A stretch of DNA of 13,629 nucleotides, from the NCBI GenBank assembly GCA_964437735.1, contig CAYTID010000061.1, positions 1-13,629 of the forward strand. Direction: 5' to 3'. The notes under the pieces are model-generated. The model did not search any database, was not told the DNA's origin, and saw nothing but the letters and a program-made list of their open reading frames with translations. Each line of letters begins with the position of its first letter. The stretch's first letter is position 1. Position numbers and translations under genes: made by a program. Of this stretch, positions 7,407 to 13,629 are shown piece by piece. This DNA comes from CAYTID01 sp964437735 (GTDB lineage: Bacteria; Bacteroidota; Ignavibacteria; UBA10030; BY39).

Positions 7407-8285
7407 TTAATAGCCTGATGAGGTTTTTGCAGAATCTGATGCACCGATCACGATTTTTACACTCGCGCTTGCCCCGATACGGTCAGCGCCGCTTTCGACC
7501 ATTGCAATTGCTTCTTCACGCGTTCGAACACCACCGGAGGCTTTCACACCCATAGCGCTTCCGACAATTTTTCTCATCAAAGCAATGTCGCCAGCCGTTG
7601 CGCCTCCTTTGGCAAATCCTGTTGAGGTTTTTACGAAATCTGCTCCTGCCCGTTTACATAGAATACAGGCTTTGATTTTCTCTTCGTCGGTCAATAATGC
7701 GGTTTCAAGAATAACTTTAGTCAGTACACGAAATCTTTTTGCCGCACTCACTACGCCGAAAATATCATTCTCTACATATTCGTAATTACGCGACTTTAAC
7801 ATTCCGATATTAATTACCATGTCCACTTCTGTTGCTCCGTCGCGGATTGTCTGTTCGGTTTCAAATATTTTGGCTTGAGTTGAAGTGGCCCCAAGCGGAA
7901 AGCCTATAACAGTGCAAACTTTGACCGGCGTATCTTTTAATAGTTTTGCACAAAGAGGAACATATGAAGGATTCACGCACACACTGGCAAAAGTATATTT
8001 TTTTGCTTCTGCACATAGCTCTTCAACTTGTTCTATCGTGGCTTCGGGTTTCAGCAGGGTGTGGTCAATCATTCTACCGAGTTCATTTTCCACACCCCCA
8101 GCCTTTTCAATACCAATTGTTGCAGAGACTCGGCTTGCTCCCTCGTCTACAATATTTTTAACACCAGCCTTATTGTGAATTACGCACAAACCATCTGTGC
8201 AAACACCATCTTTACAGGTTGATTTCTCGGGGGATTTTTCTTTTAATACGAGTTGTATTATTCTTTCGATTTCTTTGTTTGTCAT
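7407..8285 (-). CDS. deoC: Deoxyribose-phosphate aldolase with N-terminal targeting-like extension
   Basis: DeoC reversibly splits 2-deoxyribose 5-phosphate into acetaldehyde and glyceraldehyde 3-phosphate through a Schiff base. The TIM-barrel core occupies about residues 68-280. It has Asp74 in IDHTLLKP, Asp155 in EVDMVINIG, the Schiff-base Lys219 in FVKTSTGF and the second active-site Lys248 in GVKASGGVRT, so it should be active. Typical DeoC proteins are about 220-260 residues; this one has 292 because of an N-terminal extension of about 65-70 residues. Residues 2-17 (TNKEIERIIQLVLKEK) form a predicted amphipathic helix with hydrophobics at I6, I9, I10, V13 and L14, like bacterial-microcompartment encapsulation peptides. 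A C-x4-C-x4-C motif (Cys24, Cys29, Cys34) and a linker follow. No shell-protein gene lies in the window. It is the first gene of the minus-strand operon and divergent from aspS. Confidence 0.95.
   Translation of the reverse strand: MTNKEIERIIQLVLKEKSPEKSTCKDGVCTDGLCVIHNKAGVKNIVDEGASRVSATIGIEKAGGVENELGRMIDHTLLKPEATIEQVEELCAEAKKYTFASVCVNPSYVPLCAKLLKDTPVKVCTVIGFPLGATSTQAKIFETEQTIRDGATEVDMVINIGMLKSRNYEYVENDIFGVVSAAKRFRVLTKVILETALLTDEEKIKACILCKRAGADFVKTSTGFAKGGATAGDIALMRKIVGSAMGVKASGGVRTREEAIAMVESGADRIGASASVKIVIGASDSAKTSSGY
8184..8216 (-). other. Cys-x4-Cys-x4-Cys segment in the DeoC extension
   Basis: Codons for DeoC residues 24-34 encode CKDGVCTDGLC, a near-repeat of C-x-D-G-x-C with three evenly spaced cysteines. 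It lies outside the catalytic TIM barrel, between the putative targeting helix and the core. Possible roles are metal or iron-sulfur binding, a disulfide, or thiol-based attachment. Sequence alone cannot choose among these. Confidence 0.55.
8232..8285 (-). other. Putative encapsulation peptide at the DeoC N-terminus
   Basis: The first 18 codons encode an amphipathic helix with the spacing seen in encapsulation peptides of microcompartment enzymes: hydrophobic side chains at positions 6, 9, 10, 13 and 14 and charged residues between them, ending in Ser-Pro before a flexible linker. This is a pattern match by eye. Such peptides are short and degenerate, so the call depends on finding shell genes elsewhere in the genome. 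Confidence 0.5.
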
Positions 8286-8378
8286 TTAGTAATCAGATTT
8301 TTTTCAACACATAAATATATAAAAAATTTCCTAATTATCAACAGAATAAACAGTATCATAAGATTTTTTTTCAATAAA

Positions 8379-8407
8379 TTTGGAAAAAATAGCCTATTTT
8401 GTATATT
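8379..8407 (+). promoter_or_regulatory. Candidate promoter for aspS
   Basis: In the 161-base gap between divergent deoC and aspS, TTTGGA (8379-8384) and TATATT (8402-8407) are separated by 17 bases, a plausible sigma-70-like -35/-10 pair. Transcription would begin near 8414 and leave a leader of about 33 bases before the aspS ATG. The region is very AT-rich, so a chance match is quite possible. No operator-like palindrome was noticed. Confidence 0.3.
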
Positions 8408-8446
8408 AGTTCAGAAAATTGTTTAATTATAAAAAAACCTGATCAA

Positions 8447-10207
8447 ATGAAATATAAAAAACGAACTCATACCTGCGGTGAACTAAGGAAAGAAAATATT
8501 GGTGAAACTGTTACTCTGAACGGTTGGGTGGACTCGCGGCGCGATTTAGGCGGTGTCATTTTTATCTATTTGCGCGACAGATACGGGAAAACACAAATTG
8601 TGTTTAATCCGCAAAGAAATAATGATCTCCACAACCTTGCCGGATCATTAAGGAATGAATTTGTAATCTCTGTTTCGGGGAAAGTTGAAAAACGTCCCGA
8701 AGGAACATTGAAGGAAATCCCGACGGGAGAAATCGAAATCCTCGCCGATGAGTTAGTCATTTTAAATAAAGCTGAAACTCCTCCATTTGAAATCGAAGAT
8801 GAAATTGATATTAACGAAGAGATCAGGTTAAAATACAGATACCTCGACTTGCGCCGACCACCACTTCAGAATAGTTTAATCACTCGGCATAAGATGTATC
8901 AGACAACGCGGAGATATTTTGATGAATTAAATTTTGTGGAAATTGAAACTCCGATTTTAATGAAGAGCACTCCGGAAGGCGCACGCGATTTTCTTGTGCC
9001 GAGCCGGGTTCATCATGGAAAATTCTATGCCTTACCCCAGTCACCGCAAACTTATAAGCAGATTTTAATGGTGTCGGGTTTTGACAGATATTTTCAAATC
9101 GTGAAATGCTTTCGCGATGAAGATTTACGCGCCGACCGTCAGCCGGAATTTACACAAATTGATGTTGAGATGTCGTTCGTTGATGAGCAGGATATTTTTA
9201 TTATGGTAGAAGGACTGATGCAGAAATTGTTTAAAGAAATTCTGAATTTGGAAATTAATAAGCCGTTCAAAGTTCTATCATATAAAGAAGCGATTGAAAC
9301 CTACGGTTCGGATAAACCTGATACACGATTCGATCTGAAACTTCAGAACTTAAATGACGTTGTCGAAAAAGTCGAATTTAAAGTTTTTAGTGATACAATT
9401 AAAAAAGGGGGAGTTGTTGCGGGTCTTGTTGCTCCGGGTTGTGCAAATTATACGCGGAATCAATTGGATGTTCTTACTGATTTTGTCAAAAAACAGGGAG
9501 CCGGCGGATTGGTTTGGATGAGGATAACTGAAAAAGGAGTTGAAACGCCGGTTGAAAAATTCATGAATAAGGAAATTCTGGAATCAATTAAAAATAAAAT
9601 GTCCGCTCAAATGGGAGATTTAATTTTAATTATTTCGGATGAGTGGTTCAAAGCTTATTCAATTCTCGGTTCATTGCGTCTTGAAATTGCAAAACGTTTA
9701 AATTTATTTGATGAAAACAGATTTGAATTATTGTGGGTAACTGACTTTCCGCTTCTGGAACATTCATCCGAAGATGATCGATATTATGCGGTGCATCACC
9801 CGTTTACTGCTCCAAAGGTCGAAGACCTTGACATGATTGACACTGAGCCGGGTAAAACCAGAGCCCGCGCATACGACCTGGTAATGAACGGCAGCGAAAT
9901 TGCCGGCGGCAGCATCAGGATTTTTAATCAGGATCTTCAGAAGAAAATGTTCAGCTTGCTGGGAATTAATGAAGAGGAAGCGAAGAAGAAATTCGGATTT
10001 TTACTTGATGCTTTCAAATACGGCGCACCTCCTCATGGCGGGATTGCCTTCGGTTTTGATAGGATTGCAATGCTGTTTACAGGACAAAAATCAATTCGTG
10101 ATGTAATTGCATTCCCGAAAACTACTAGTGCGATGTCTTTGATGGATGAATCTCCATCGGAAGTGGATAATAAACAATTAATGGAATTACATATTAAAAT
10201 TGTGTGA
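8447..10207 (+). CDS. aspS: Aspartyl-tRNA synthetase, bacterial type
   Basis: AspRS charges tRNA-Asp with aspartate in the cytoplasm. The 586-residue protein from this start has the full bacterial architecture: an N-terminal OB-fold anticodon-binding domain (about 1-115, with TLNGWVDSRRDLGGVIFIYL), a class II catalytic domain with motif 2 (FRDEDLRADRQPEFTQID, about 222-239), the bacteria-specific GAD insertion (about 290-410), and motif 3 (GGIAFGFDRIAMLF, about 531-544). The ATG at 8447 gives the family-like start MKYKKRTHTCGEL. A TTG at 8399 would add 16 unusual residues. A leucine in RRDLGG (about residue 34), where non-discriminating enzymes often have histidine, hints at a tRNA-Asp-specific enzyme, but this is weak evidence. 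No SD precedes the start. It is divergent from deoC and is followed after 38 bases by a small barrel gene. Confidence 0.97.
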   Translation: MKYKKRTHTCGELRKENIGETVTLNGWVDSRRDLGGVIFIYLRDRYGKTQIVFNPQRNNDLHNLAGSLRNEFVISVSGKVEKRPEGTLKEIPTGEIEILADELVILNKAETPPFEIEDEIDINEEIRLKYRYLDLRRPPLQNSLITRHKMYQTTRRYFDELNFVEIETPILMKSTPEGARDFLVPSRVHHGKFYALPQSPQTYKQILMVSGFDRYFQIVKCFRDEDLRADRQPEFTQIDVEMSFVDEQDIFIMVEGLMQKLFKEILNLEINKPFKVLSYKEAIETYGSDKPDTRFDLKLQNLNDVVEKVEFKVFSDTIKKGGVVAGLVAPGCANYTRNQLDVLTDFVKKQGAGGLVWMRITEKGVETPVEKFMNKEILESIKNKMSAQMGDLILIISDEWFKAYSILGSLRLEIAKRLNLFDENRFELLWVTDFPLLEHSSEDDRYYAVHHPFTAPKVEDLDMIDTEPGKTRARAYDLVMNGSEIAGGSIRIFNQDLQKKMFSLLGINEEEAKKKFGFLLDAFKYGAPPHGGIAFGFDRIAMLFTGQKSIRDVIAFPKTTSAMSLMDESPSEVDNKQLMELHIKIV

Positions 10208-10245
10208 TCCTGAGCAAATATCACGATGAACATCAATAGGTATTT

Positions 10246-10815
10246 ATGAACATCCGAAAAATTATGGAAATAATTATTATTCTGATTTTTGTTTTACTAA
10301 TAATCAATAATAATCTAATATCAGAAGAACAATCAAAAAGAAAAATTTTTAATAAGGTTAATAATGCATTCGAATTAAGAGGGGATGCGGGATTAAATTA
10401 TTTTGAGTTGGAATATCGTAGATATTGGATCCCAATTTTAAGCAGTGATATTTTTTTACGGTTAAATGATGGGGGTGGAATCAATGTTGGTGCTTCTGTT
10501 TACCCACCCTCATTTTATTTTTTTGAATTATTGTTTCTTCAGGGATTTATTGGTTCGCCTTATTATAAAGAGACAATTGTAGATGGACCGGTTTTTAATC
10601 CTGAATATGTTTATGGTTTGAAATATGGTATAAAGTTACCATTTCTAAAAGACAGATTTATTTTTTCAGTTTCGGTCGGGAAAAACTGGATAGTAGATAA
10701 AAATTATTGCTATAATTGTGGTTTTCCACCTCCGGGGATTACATTTATCCCTAAACATAAAGTTGAGTACAGGCAGTCAGATTTATTTGACATTGGTTTC
10801 GGAATAAGATTCTAA
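10246..10815 (+). CDS. Hypothetical exported protein, probable small beta-barrel (189 aa)
   Basis: No family is recognised. Residues 1-27 form a strongly hydrophobic signal sequence (MNIRKIMEIIIILIFVLLII). The rest is rich in aromatic and glycine residues in alternating, strand-like stretches (GLNYFELEYRRYW, FLRLNDGGGINVGASVYPPS, YVYGLKYGIKLPF, RFIFSVSVG) and ends DIGFGIRF. A terminal Phe after alternating hydrophobic residues is the classic outer-membrane barrel insertion signal. A CYNC pair (Cys155, Cys158) in a predicted loop followed by GFPPPG could form a disulfide. A weak AGG lies six to eight bases before the ATG at 10246; a second ATG at 10264 is possible. It begins 38 bases after aspS and may be read from the same transcript. 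The function is unknown. Confidence 0.65.
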   Translation: MNIRKIMEIIIILIFVLLIINNNLISEEQSKRKIFNKVNNAFELRGDAGLNYFELEYRRYWIPILSSDIFLRLNDGGGINVGASVYPPSFYFFELLFLQGFIGSPYYKETIVDGPVFNPEYVYGLKYGIKLPFLKDRFIFSVSVGKNWIVDKNYCYNCGFPPPGITFIPKHKVEYRQSDLFDIGFGIRF

Positions 10816-10816
10816 A

Positions 10817-10843
10817 TTGGATATTAAAGATATTTTTTATACT
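10817..10843 (+). promoter_or_regulatory. Weak candidate promoter for the HMG-CoA synthase operon
   Basis: The 95-base gap before the operon contains TTGGAT (10817-10822) and TATACT (10838-10843), 15 bases apart. The TTGGA core also occurs in the candidate aspS -35. The spacing is short and the region is AT-rich, so this is only a suggestion. An operon promoter is expected in this gap because the preceding gene is unrelated. Confidence 0.22.
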
Positions 10844-10900
10844 TTTTCAAAACTGTTTTAAATCATTAGCACAATAAGCCAATATTTCTAAAAATCAAAA

Positions 10901-10905
10901 AGGAG
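10901..10905 (+). promoter_or_regulatory. Strong ribosome binding site of HMG-CoA synthase
   Basis: AGGAG, preceded by AAAA, lies five bases before the ATG at 10911 and fixes this start. The two downstream genes also have strong sites (AAGGAGG at 11956-11962, GGAGGG at 13109-13114). Most other genes in the window have none, which sets this operon apart. Confidence 0.85.
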
Positions 10906-10910
10906 TTCTT

Positions 10911-11957
10911 ATGGTTGGAATTGTAGGTTACGGGTCGTATCTGCCGAGGTATCGCATAAAAGCAGAAGTGATAGCAAAACAATGGGGTATGGATCCTGTT
11001 GCAATTGTAAGAGGGTTACAACTAAATGAAAAAACTGTCCCGGGACAAGACGAGGACACAATCACAATTTCAGTTTCCGCGGCGAGAGATGCAGTGAAGC
11101 GTGCACAAATTAATCCGCAGGATATCGGAGCGGTTTATATCGGCTCGGAATCTCATCCATATGCAGTAAAACCGAGTGGTACAATTTTAATCGATGCGCT
11201 TGGAATAGGTCCTGATGTTCACGTTGCAAGTTACGAATTTGCCTGTAAAGCCGGTTCGGAAGCAATGTATGTTGCTTACAGTCATGTAAAATCGGGCGAA
11301 ATGAAATACGCCATGGGAATCGGTGCCGATACATCTCAGGGCGCACCCGGTGACGCGCTTGAATACTCGGCATCTGCTGGCGGAGCAGCATTTATAATGG
11401 GGAAAGAAAAAGTTATTGCCGAAATATTATTTACTCATTCATACACTTCCGATACTCCTGATTTCTGGCGGCGCGAAGGAGAATTTTATCCGCGGCACGC
11501 AGGAAGATTTACCGGTGATCCTGCTTATTTTAAACATATCATGGGTGCCGCAAACGCACTTCTGAAAAAATCTAACATGTCTCCAAAAGATTTTAAGTAC
11601 GTAGTGTTTCATATGCCGAACGGAAAATTTCCTCAGGAAGTCGGAAAACGTCTTGGCTTTACAAAAGAACAGCTTGAAGTTGGCTGGATTGTTCCGTGGA
11701 TGGGGAATACATATTCAGGTTCATCGCCGACGGGATTGGCTGCAATTCTTGATGTAGCAAAACCGGGAGATATGATATTTATGGTTTCGTTTGGTTCGGG
11801 AGCCGGCAGTGATGGATTTATATATAAAGTAACGGAAGAAATTGTGAATGTTCAGAATAGGGCAACAAAATTACGGGATATGCTGGACAATAACAAGATT
11901 TATCTTAACTACGGCGAGTATGCAAAATTCCGCCATAAAATTAAAATTAATGAGTAA
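10911..11957 (+). CDS. Archaeal-type hydroxymethylglutaryl-CoA synthase
   Basis: Predicted to condense acetyl-CoA with acetoacetyl-CoA to HMG-CoA, the committed carbon-carbon step of the mevalonate route. The 348-residue protein has the compact length of archaeal HMG-CoA synthases and a thiolase fold throughout. It starts MVGIVGYGSYLPRYRI and keeps the catalytic triad: Glu80 in YIGSESHPYAVKPSG, nucleophile Cys112 in SYEFACKAGSEAM, and His234 in VVFHMPNGKFPQ. WMGNTYSGSSPTGLAAILD (Asn266) and VSFGSGAGSDGF complete the pocket. It differs from the eukaryote/Firmicute-type enzyme and from FabH-like ketosynthases in length and motifs. It is the first gene of a three-gene operon, with a strong SD. 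Function is inferred from the family; these residues do not exclude a related acyl-CoA condensation. Confidence 0.88.
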   Translation: MVGIVGYGSYLPRYRIKAEVIAKQWGMDPVAIVRGLQLNEKTVPGQDEDTITISVSAARDAVKRAQINPQDIGAVYIGSESHPYAVKPSGTILIDALGIGPDVHVASYEFACKAGSEAMYVAYSHVKSGEMKYAMGIGADTSQGAPGDALEYSASAGGAAFIMGKEKVIAEILFTHSYTSDTPDFWRREGEFYPRHAGRFTGDPAYFKHIMGAANALLKKSNMSPKDFKYVVFHMPNGKFPQEVGKRLGFTKEQLEVGWIVPWMGNTYSGSSPTGLAAILDVAKPGDMIFMVSFGSGAGSDGFIYKVTEEIVNVQNRATKLRDMLDNNKIYLNYGEYAKFRHKIKINE

Positions 11958-11969
11958 GGAGGAAATGAT

Positions 11970-13121
11970 ATGAGAGACGTAGTAGTAATTGGAGCCGGGA
12001 TGACTAATTTCGGCGAGCTTTGGGATAAATCAATTAAAGATATTTTTGTTGAAGCTGCATTGAAAGCAATAAAAGATGCCGGTGTTGATCACATCGATTC
12101 GATGTATGTCGGGGCGATGTCATCGGGATTGTTTGTCGGTCAGGAACATCTTGGAGCCATAATGGCGGATTATCTTGCTGTATCACCGATTCCCGCAACA
12201 CATGTCGAATCAGCTTGTGCCTCTGGGGGCGTTGCATTTCGCCAGGCGTTTTTGGAAGTTGCGTCAGGTGCCAGTGAAATTGTTCTCGCAGGCGGTGTAG
12301 AGAAAATGACTGACGGCGCTGATGTTACGGAAGCTCTTGCTACGGCAGCCGATCAGGAATATGAAGTTTACCACGGAATTACTTTTCCCGGTTTGTATGC
12401 GATGATCGCACGCGCGCATATGAATCAATACGGAACGACGCGCGATCAAATGGCAGCAGTTGCAGTTAAGAATCATCTTAACGGATCAAAAAATCCTAAT
12501 GCGCAATTCAGATCGAAGGTTACCTTAGATCAGGTTAAAAACTCTACAATGGTTTCTGATCCTTTAAGATTGCTCGATTGCTCACCTGTCAGTGATGGCG
12601 GTGCAGCAGTTATTGTTGCTTCGATGGATGTTGCGAAAAAATTAAAAAAGAATATCGTTCGTGTAATAGCATCTGCTCAGGCATCAGATACGATCGCGCT
12701 TCATAGTCGTCCGAGTTTTACAACTCTCGGATCGGTTGTTACGTCTGCTGAGAAAGCATACAAAATGGCCGGTATTAAACCAACTGACATAAATTTATGT
12801 GAGGTTCACGATTGTTTTTCAATAGCTGAAATTGCTGTTACCGAAGATTTGGGTTTCTTTGAGAAAGGTAAAGGCGGTGAAGCTGTTGAAAAAGGAATGA
12901 CCGCAATTGATGGAGGAAAAATTCCCGTCAACACGAGCGGCGGATTGAAATCTAAAGGTCATCCCGTCGGTGCAACCGGTGTCGCTCAGATTATTGAAGT
13001 ATATGAGCAGTTGAGAGAAAAAGCAGGAGAGAGACAAGTTAAAAATGCAAAAATCGGAATGGCTCAGAATATGGGCGGTTCAGGTGCGAGTTGTGTAATA
13101 CATATATTGGAGGGAAAATGA
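11970..13121 (+). CDS. Thiolase of SCP2/archaeal type (acetoacetyl-CoA thiolase candidate)
   Basis: Expected to supply acetoacetyl-CoA from two acetyl-CoA to the upstream HMG-CoA synthase, both within one complex. The protein (383 residues) has the thiolase fold, with nucleophile Cys83 in VESACASGGVA, HDCF at 280-283 (in place of the NEAF of classic thiolases) and the catalytic His331 in GGLKSKGHPVGATG. Near the C-terminus the classic C-x-GGG motif reads QNMGGSGAS, so the usual second cysteine is replaced by Asn367. In SCP2-like enzymes the HDCF cysteine (here Cys282) is thought to take part instead. The ATG at 11970 follows AAGGAGG, with only 12 bases after the HMG-CoA synthase stop. The stop overlaps the next start as ATGA. 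The family fits, but such proteins are often annotated only as thiolase-domain proteins and the substrate is unproven. Confidence 0.88.
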   Translation: MRDVVVIGAGMTNFGELWDKSIKDIFVEAALKAIKDAGVDHIDSMYVGAMSSGLFVGQEHLGAIMADYLAVSPIPATHVESACASGGVAFRQAFLEVASGASEIVLAGGVEKMTDGADVTEALATAADQEYEVYHGITFPGLYAMIARAHMNQYGTTRDQMAAVAVKNHLNGSKNPNAQFRSKVTLDQVKNSTMVSDPLRLLDCSPVSDGGAAVIVASMDVAKKLKKNIVRVIASAQASDTIALHSRPSFTTLGSVVTSAEKAYKMAGIKPTDINLCEVHDCFSIAEIAVTEDLGFFEKGKGGEAVEKGMTAIDGGKIPVNTSGGLKSKGHPVGATGVAQIIEVYEQLREKAGERQVKNAKIGMAQNMGGSGASCVIHILEGK

Positions 13122-13507
13122 TTACTGCAAGATATCACAGAGAAGTTCCGCAAAGATTTCGGCTTGAGGCGGGAAAATGTAAAAACTGCGGCTACATCGC
13201 TTTTCCGTTAAGACTTGTATGCCCGATGTGTAAAGCTGAGCTGTTTGAAATTGTTAAATTGAATGATGAAGGAAAAATTCTGACTTTCACAATTATTCGC
13301 GTTGGACCAGATAAATTTTCCAAGCAAACTCCGTATGCGGTAGCCATCGTTGAGTTGAATGACGGTGTAAAAATCACCACGCAAATTGCGGATGCTGATG
13401 TTGAAAAAATAGAAATCGGACAAAAAGTAAGAATTGTTTTCCGTAAGATACAGGAAGACGGCAAAGCCGGAATACTATGCTACGGGTATAAATCAATCAT
13501 TATTTAA
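13118..13507 (+). CDS. DUF35 Zn-ribbon/OB-fold protein (acyl-CoA-associated scaffold)
   Basis: The 129-residue protein has an N-terminal helix (MITARYHREVPQRFRLEAG), a four-cysteine zinc ribbon (Cys21-x2-Cys24 ... Cys35-x2-Cys38) and an OB-fold (about 45-125, with GKILTFTIIRVGP, PYAVAIVELNDGVKITTQI, IGQKVRIVFRK). In archaea the DUF35 protein bridges acetoacetyl-CoA thiolase and HMG-CoA synthase so that the intermediate passes through a shared CoA site. Having all three genes together here supports that role. The start at 13118 was chosen because GGAGGG lies three bases upstream and the ATG overlaps the thiolase stop (ATGA), which suggests coupled translation at fixed stoichiometry. An upstream ATG at 13091 would add nine residues that merely read through the thiolase end. 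A terminator follows at once. Confidence 0.9.
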   Translation: MITARYHREVPQRFRLEAGKCKNCGYIAFPLRLVCPMCKAELFEIVKLNDEGKILTFTIIRVGPDKFSKQTPYAVAIVELNDGVKITTQIADADVEKIEIGQKVRIVFRKIQEDGKAGILCYGYKSIII

Positions 13508-13542
13508 GCACGAAATCGGAATATCTAAACACTAAAATATTT

Positions 13543-13612
13543 TAAACGCAAAGTTCGCAAAGAGAGTTTTATAGTTATTTGCGTCTTTGCGTTTATTTAT
13601 TTTTTTCTATTT
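13543..13612 (+). terminator. Intrinsic terminator closing the HMG-CoA synthase operon
   Basis: Bases 13543-13561 pair with 13578-13595 (AAACGCAAAG against CTTTGCGTTT exactly, then GCAAA against TTTGC around a small internal mismatch), with a loop of about 16 bases. The hairpin is followed by a T-rich tract (13596-13612, including seven consecutive Ts). It begins 35 bases after the DUF35 stop. The left arm holds two direct copies of CGCAAAG (13547 and 13556), and the right arm one exact inverse copy, so the element may also be a dispersed palindromic repeat. Confidence 0.85.
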
Positions 13613-13629
13613 TGAAATTTCAAATTTGT

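Noticed and set aside
7885..8178. Plus-strand open frames opposite deoC
   Set aside because: They overlap conserved DeoC motifs on the other strand and show no start signal or family features.
8399..8446. TTG start for aspS at 8399
   Set aside because: It adds residues absent from AspRS and overlaps the candidate -10 element; the ATG at 8447 gives a normal start.
11110..11391. Minus-strand 93-codon open frame inside HMG-CoA synthase
   Set aside because: It is a shadow of a well-conserved gene; its protein is rich in His, Arg and Gln with no recognisable domain or start signal.
13091..13117. Earlier ATG for the DUF35 gene
   Set aside because: It lies deep inside the thiolase end with no SD, whereas 13118 has GGAGGG and the ATGA overlap.
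1..13629. CRISPR array, tRNA genes or insertion-sequence ends
   Set aside because: No evenly spaced direct repeats, no cloverleaf-like sequence and no transposase gene or terminal inverted repeats were found on reading both strands.

Overview
The window reads as one chromosomal segment of an AT-rich, Gram-negative-type bacterium, most likely from the Bacteroidota/Chlorobiota/Ignavibacteriota (FCB) group. The clues are small outer-membrane beta-barrel proteins, two SPOR-domain lipoproteins, an Ig-like lipoprotein with the Cys...PPPGGPEDTTPP start common in that group, and the near absence of Shine-Dalgarno (SD) sequences in front of most genes. No tRNA, rRNA, insertion sequence, phage gene or CRISPR array is visible. 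The lineage is inferred from these traits, not from a search.

Layout. (1) 42-521: a small beta-barrel gene on the minus strand ending at a perfect hairpin. (2) 614-4511: a plus-strand run of tsaD (t6A tRNA modification), a GT-C membrane glycosyltransferase with a C-terminal TPR, and mltG (peptidoglycan glycan terminase). (3) 4512-4676: a gap with inverted repeats and a tiny SD-preceded ORF, followed by the Ig-like lipoprotein (4677-6389). (4) 6390-8285: a minus-strand operon read deoC, SPOR lipoprotein, SPOR lipoprotein; its last stop codon directly abuts the stop of the Ig-like gene. (5) 8447-10207: aspS, divergent from deoC, followed by a small predicted beta-barrel gene (10246-10815). (6) 10911-13507: a compact operon of archaeal-type HMG-CoA synthase, SCP2/archaeal-type thiolase and a DUF35 Zn-ribbon/OB-fold protein, closed by a strong intrinsic terminator.

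Two things stand out. The last operon has the gene set of the archaeal acetoacetyl-CoA thiolase/HMG-CoA synthase/DUF35 channelling complex. Its three SD sites are far stronger than those elsewhere in the window, and no HMG-CoA reductase lies in the transcription unit. Second, the DeoC aldolase carries an N-terminal extension of about 70 residues that looks like a bacterial-microcompartment encapsulation peptide, a linker and a C-x4-C-x4-C motif. This suggests a compartment-targeted sugar-phosphate aldolase whose shell genes lie elsewhere in the genome.

The remaining genes are housekeeping or envelope functions: tRNA modification and charging, glycan transfer, and peptidoglycan synthesis and binding.
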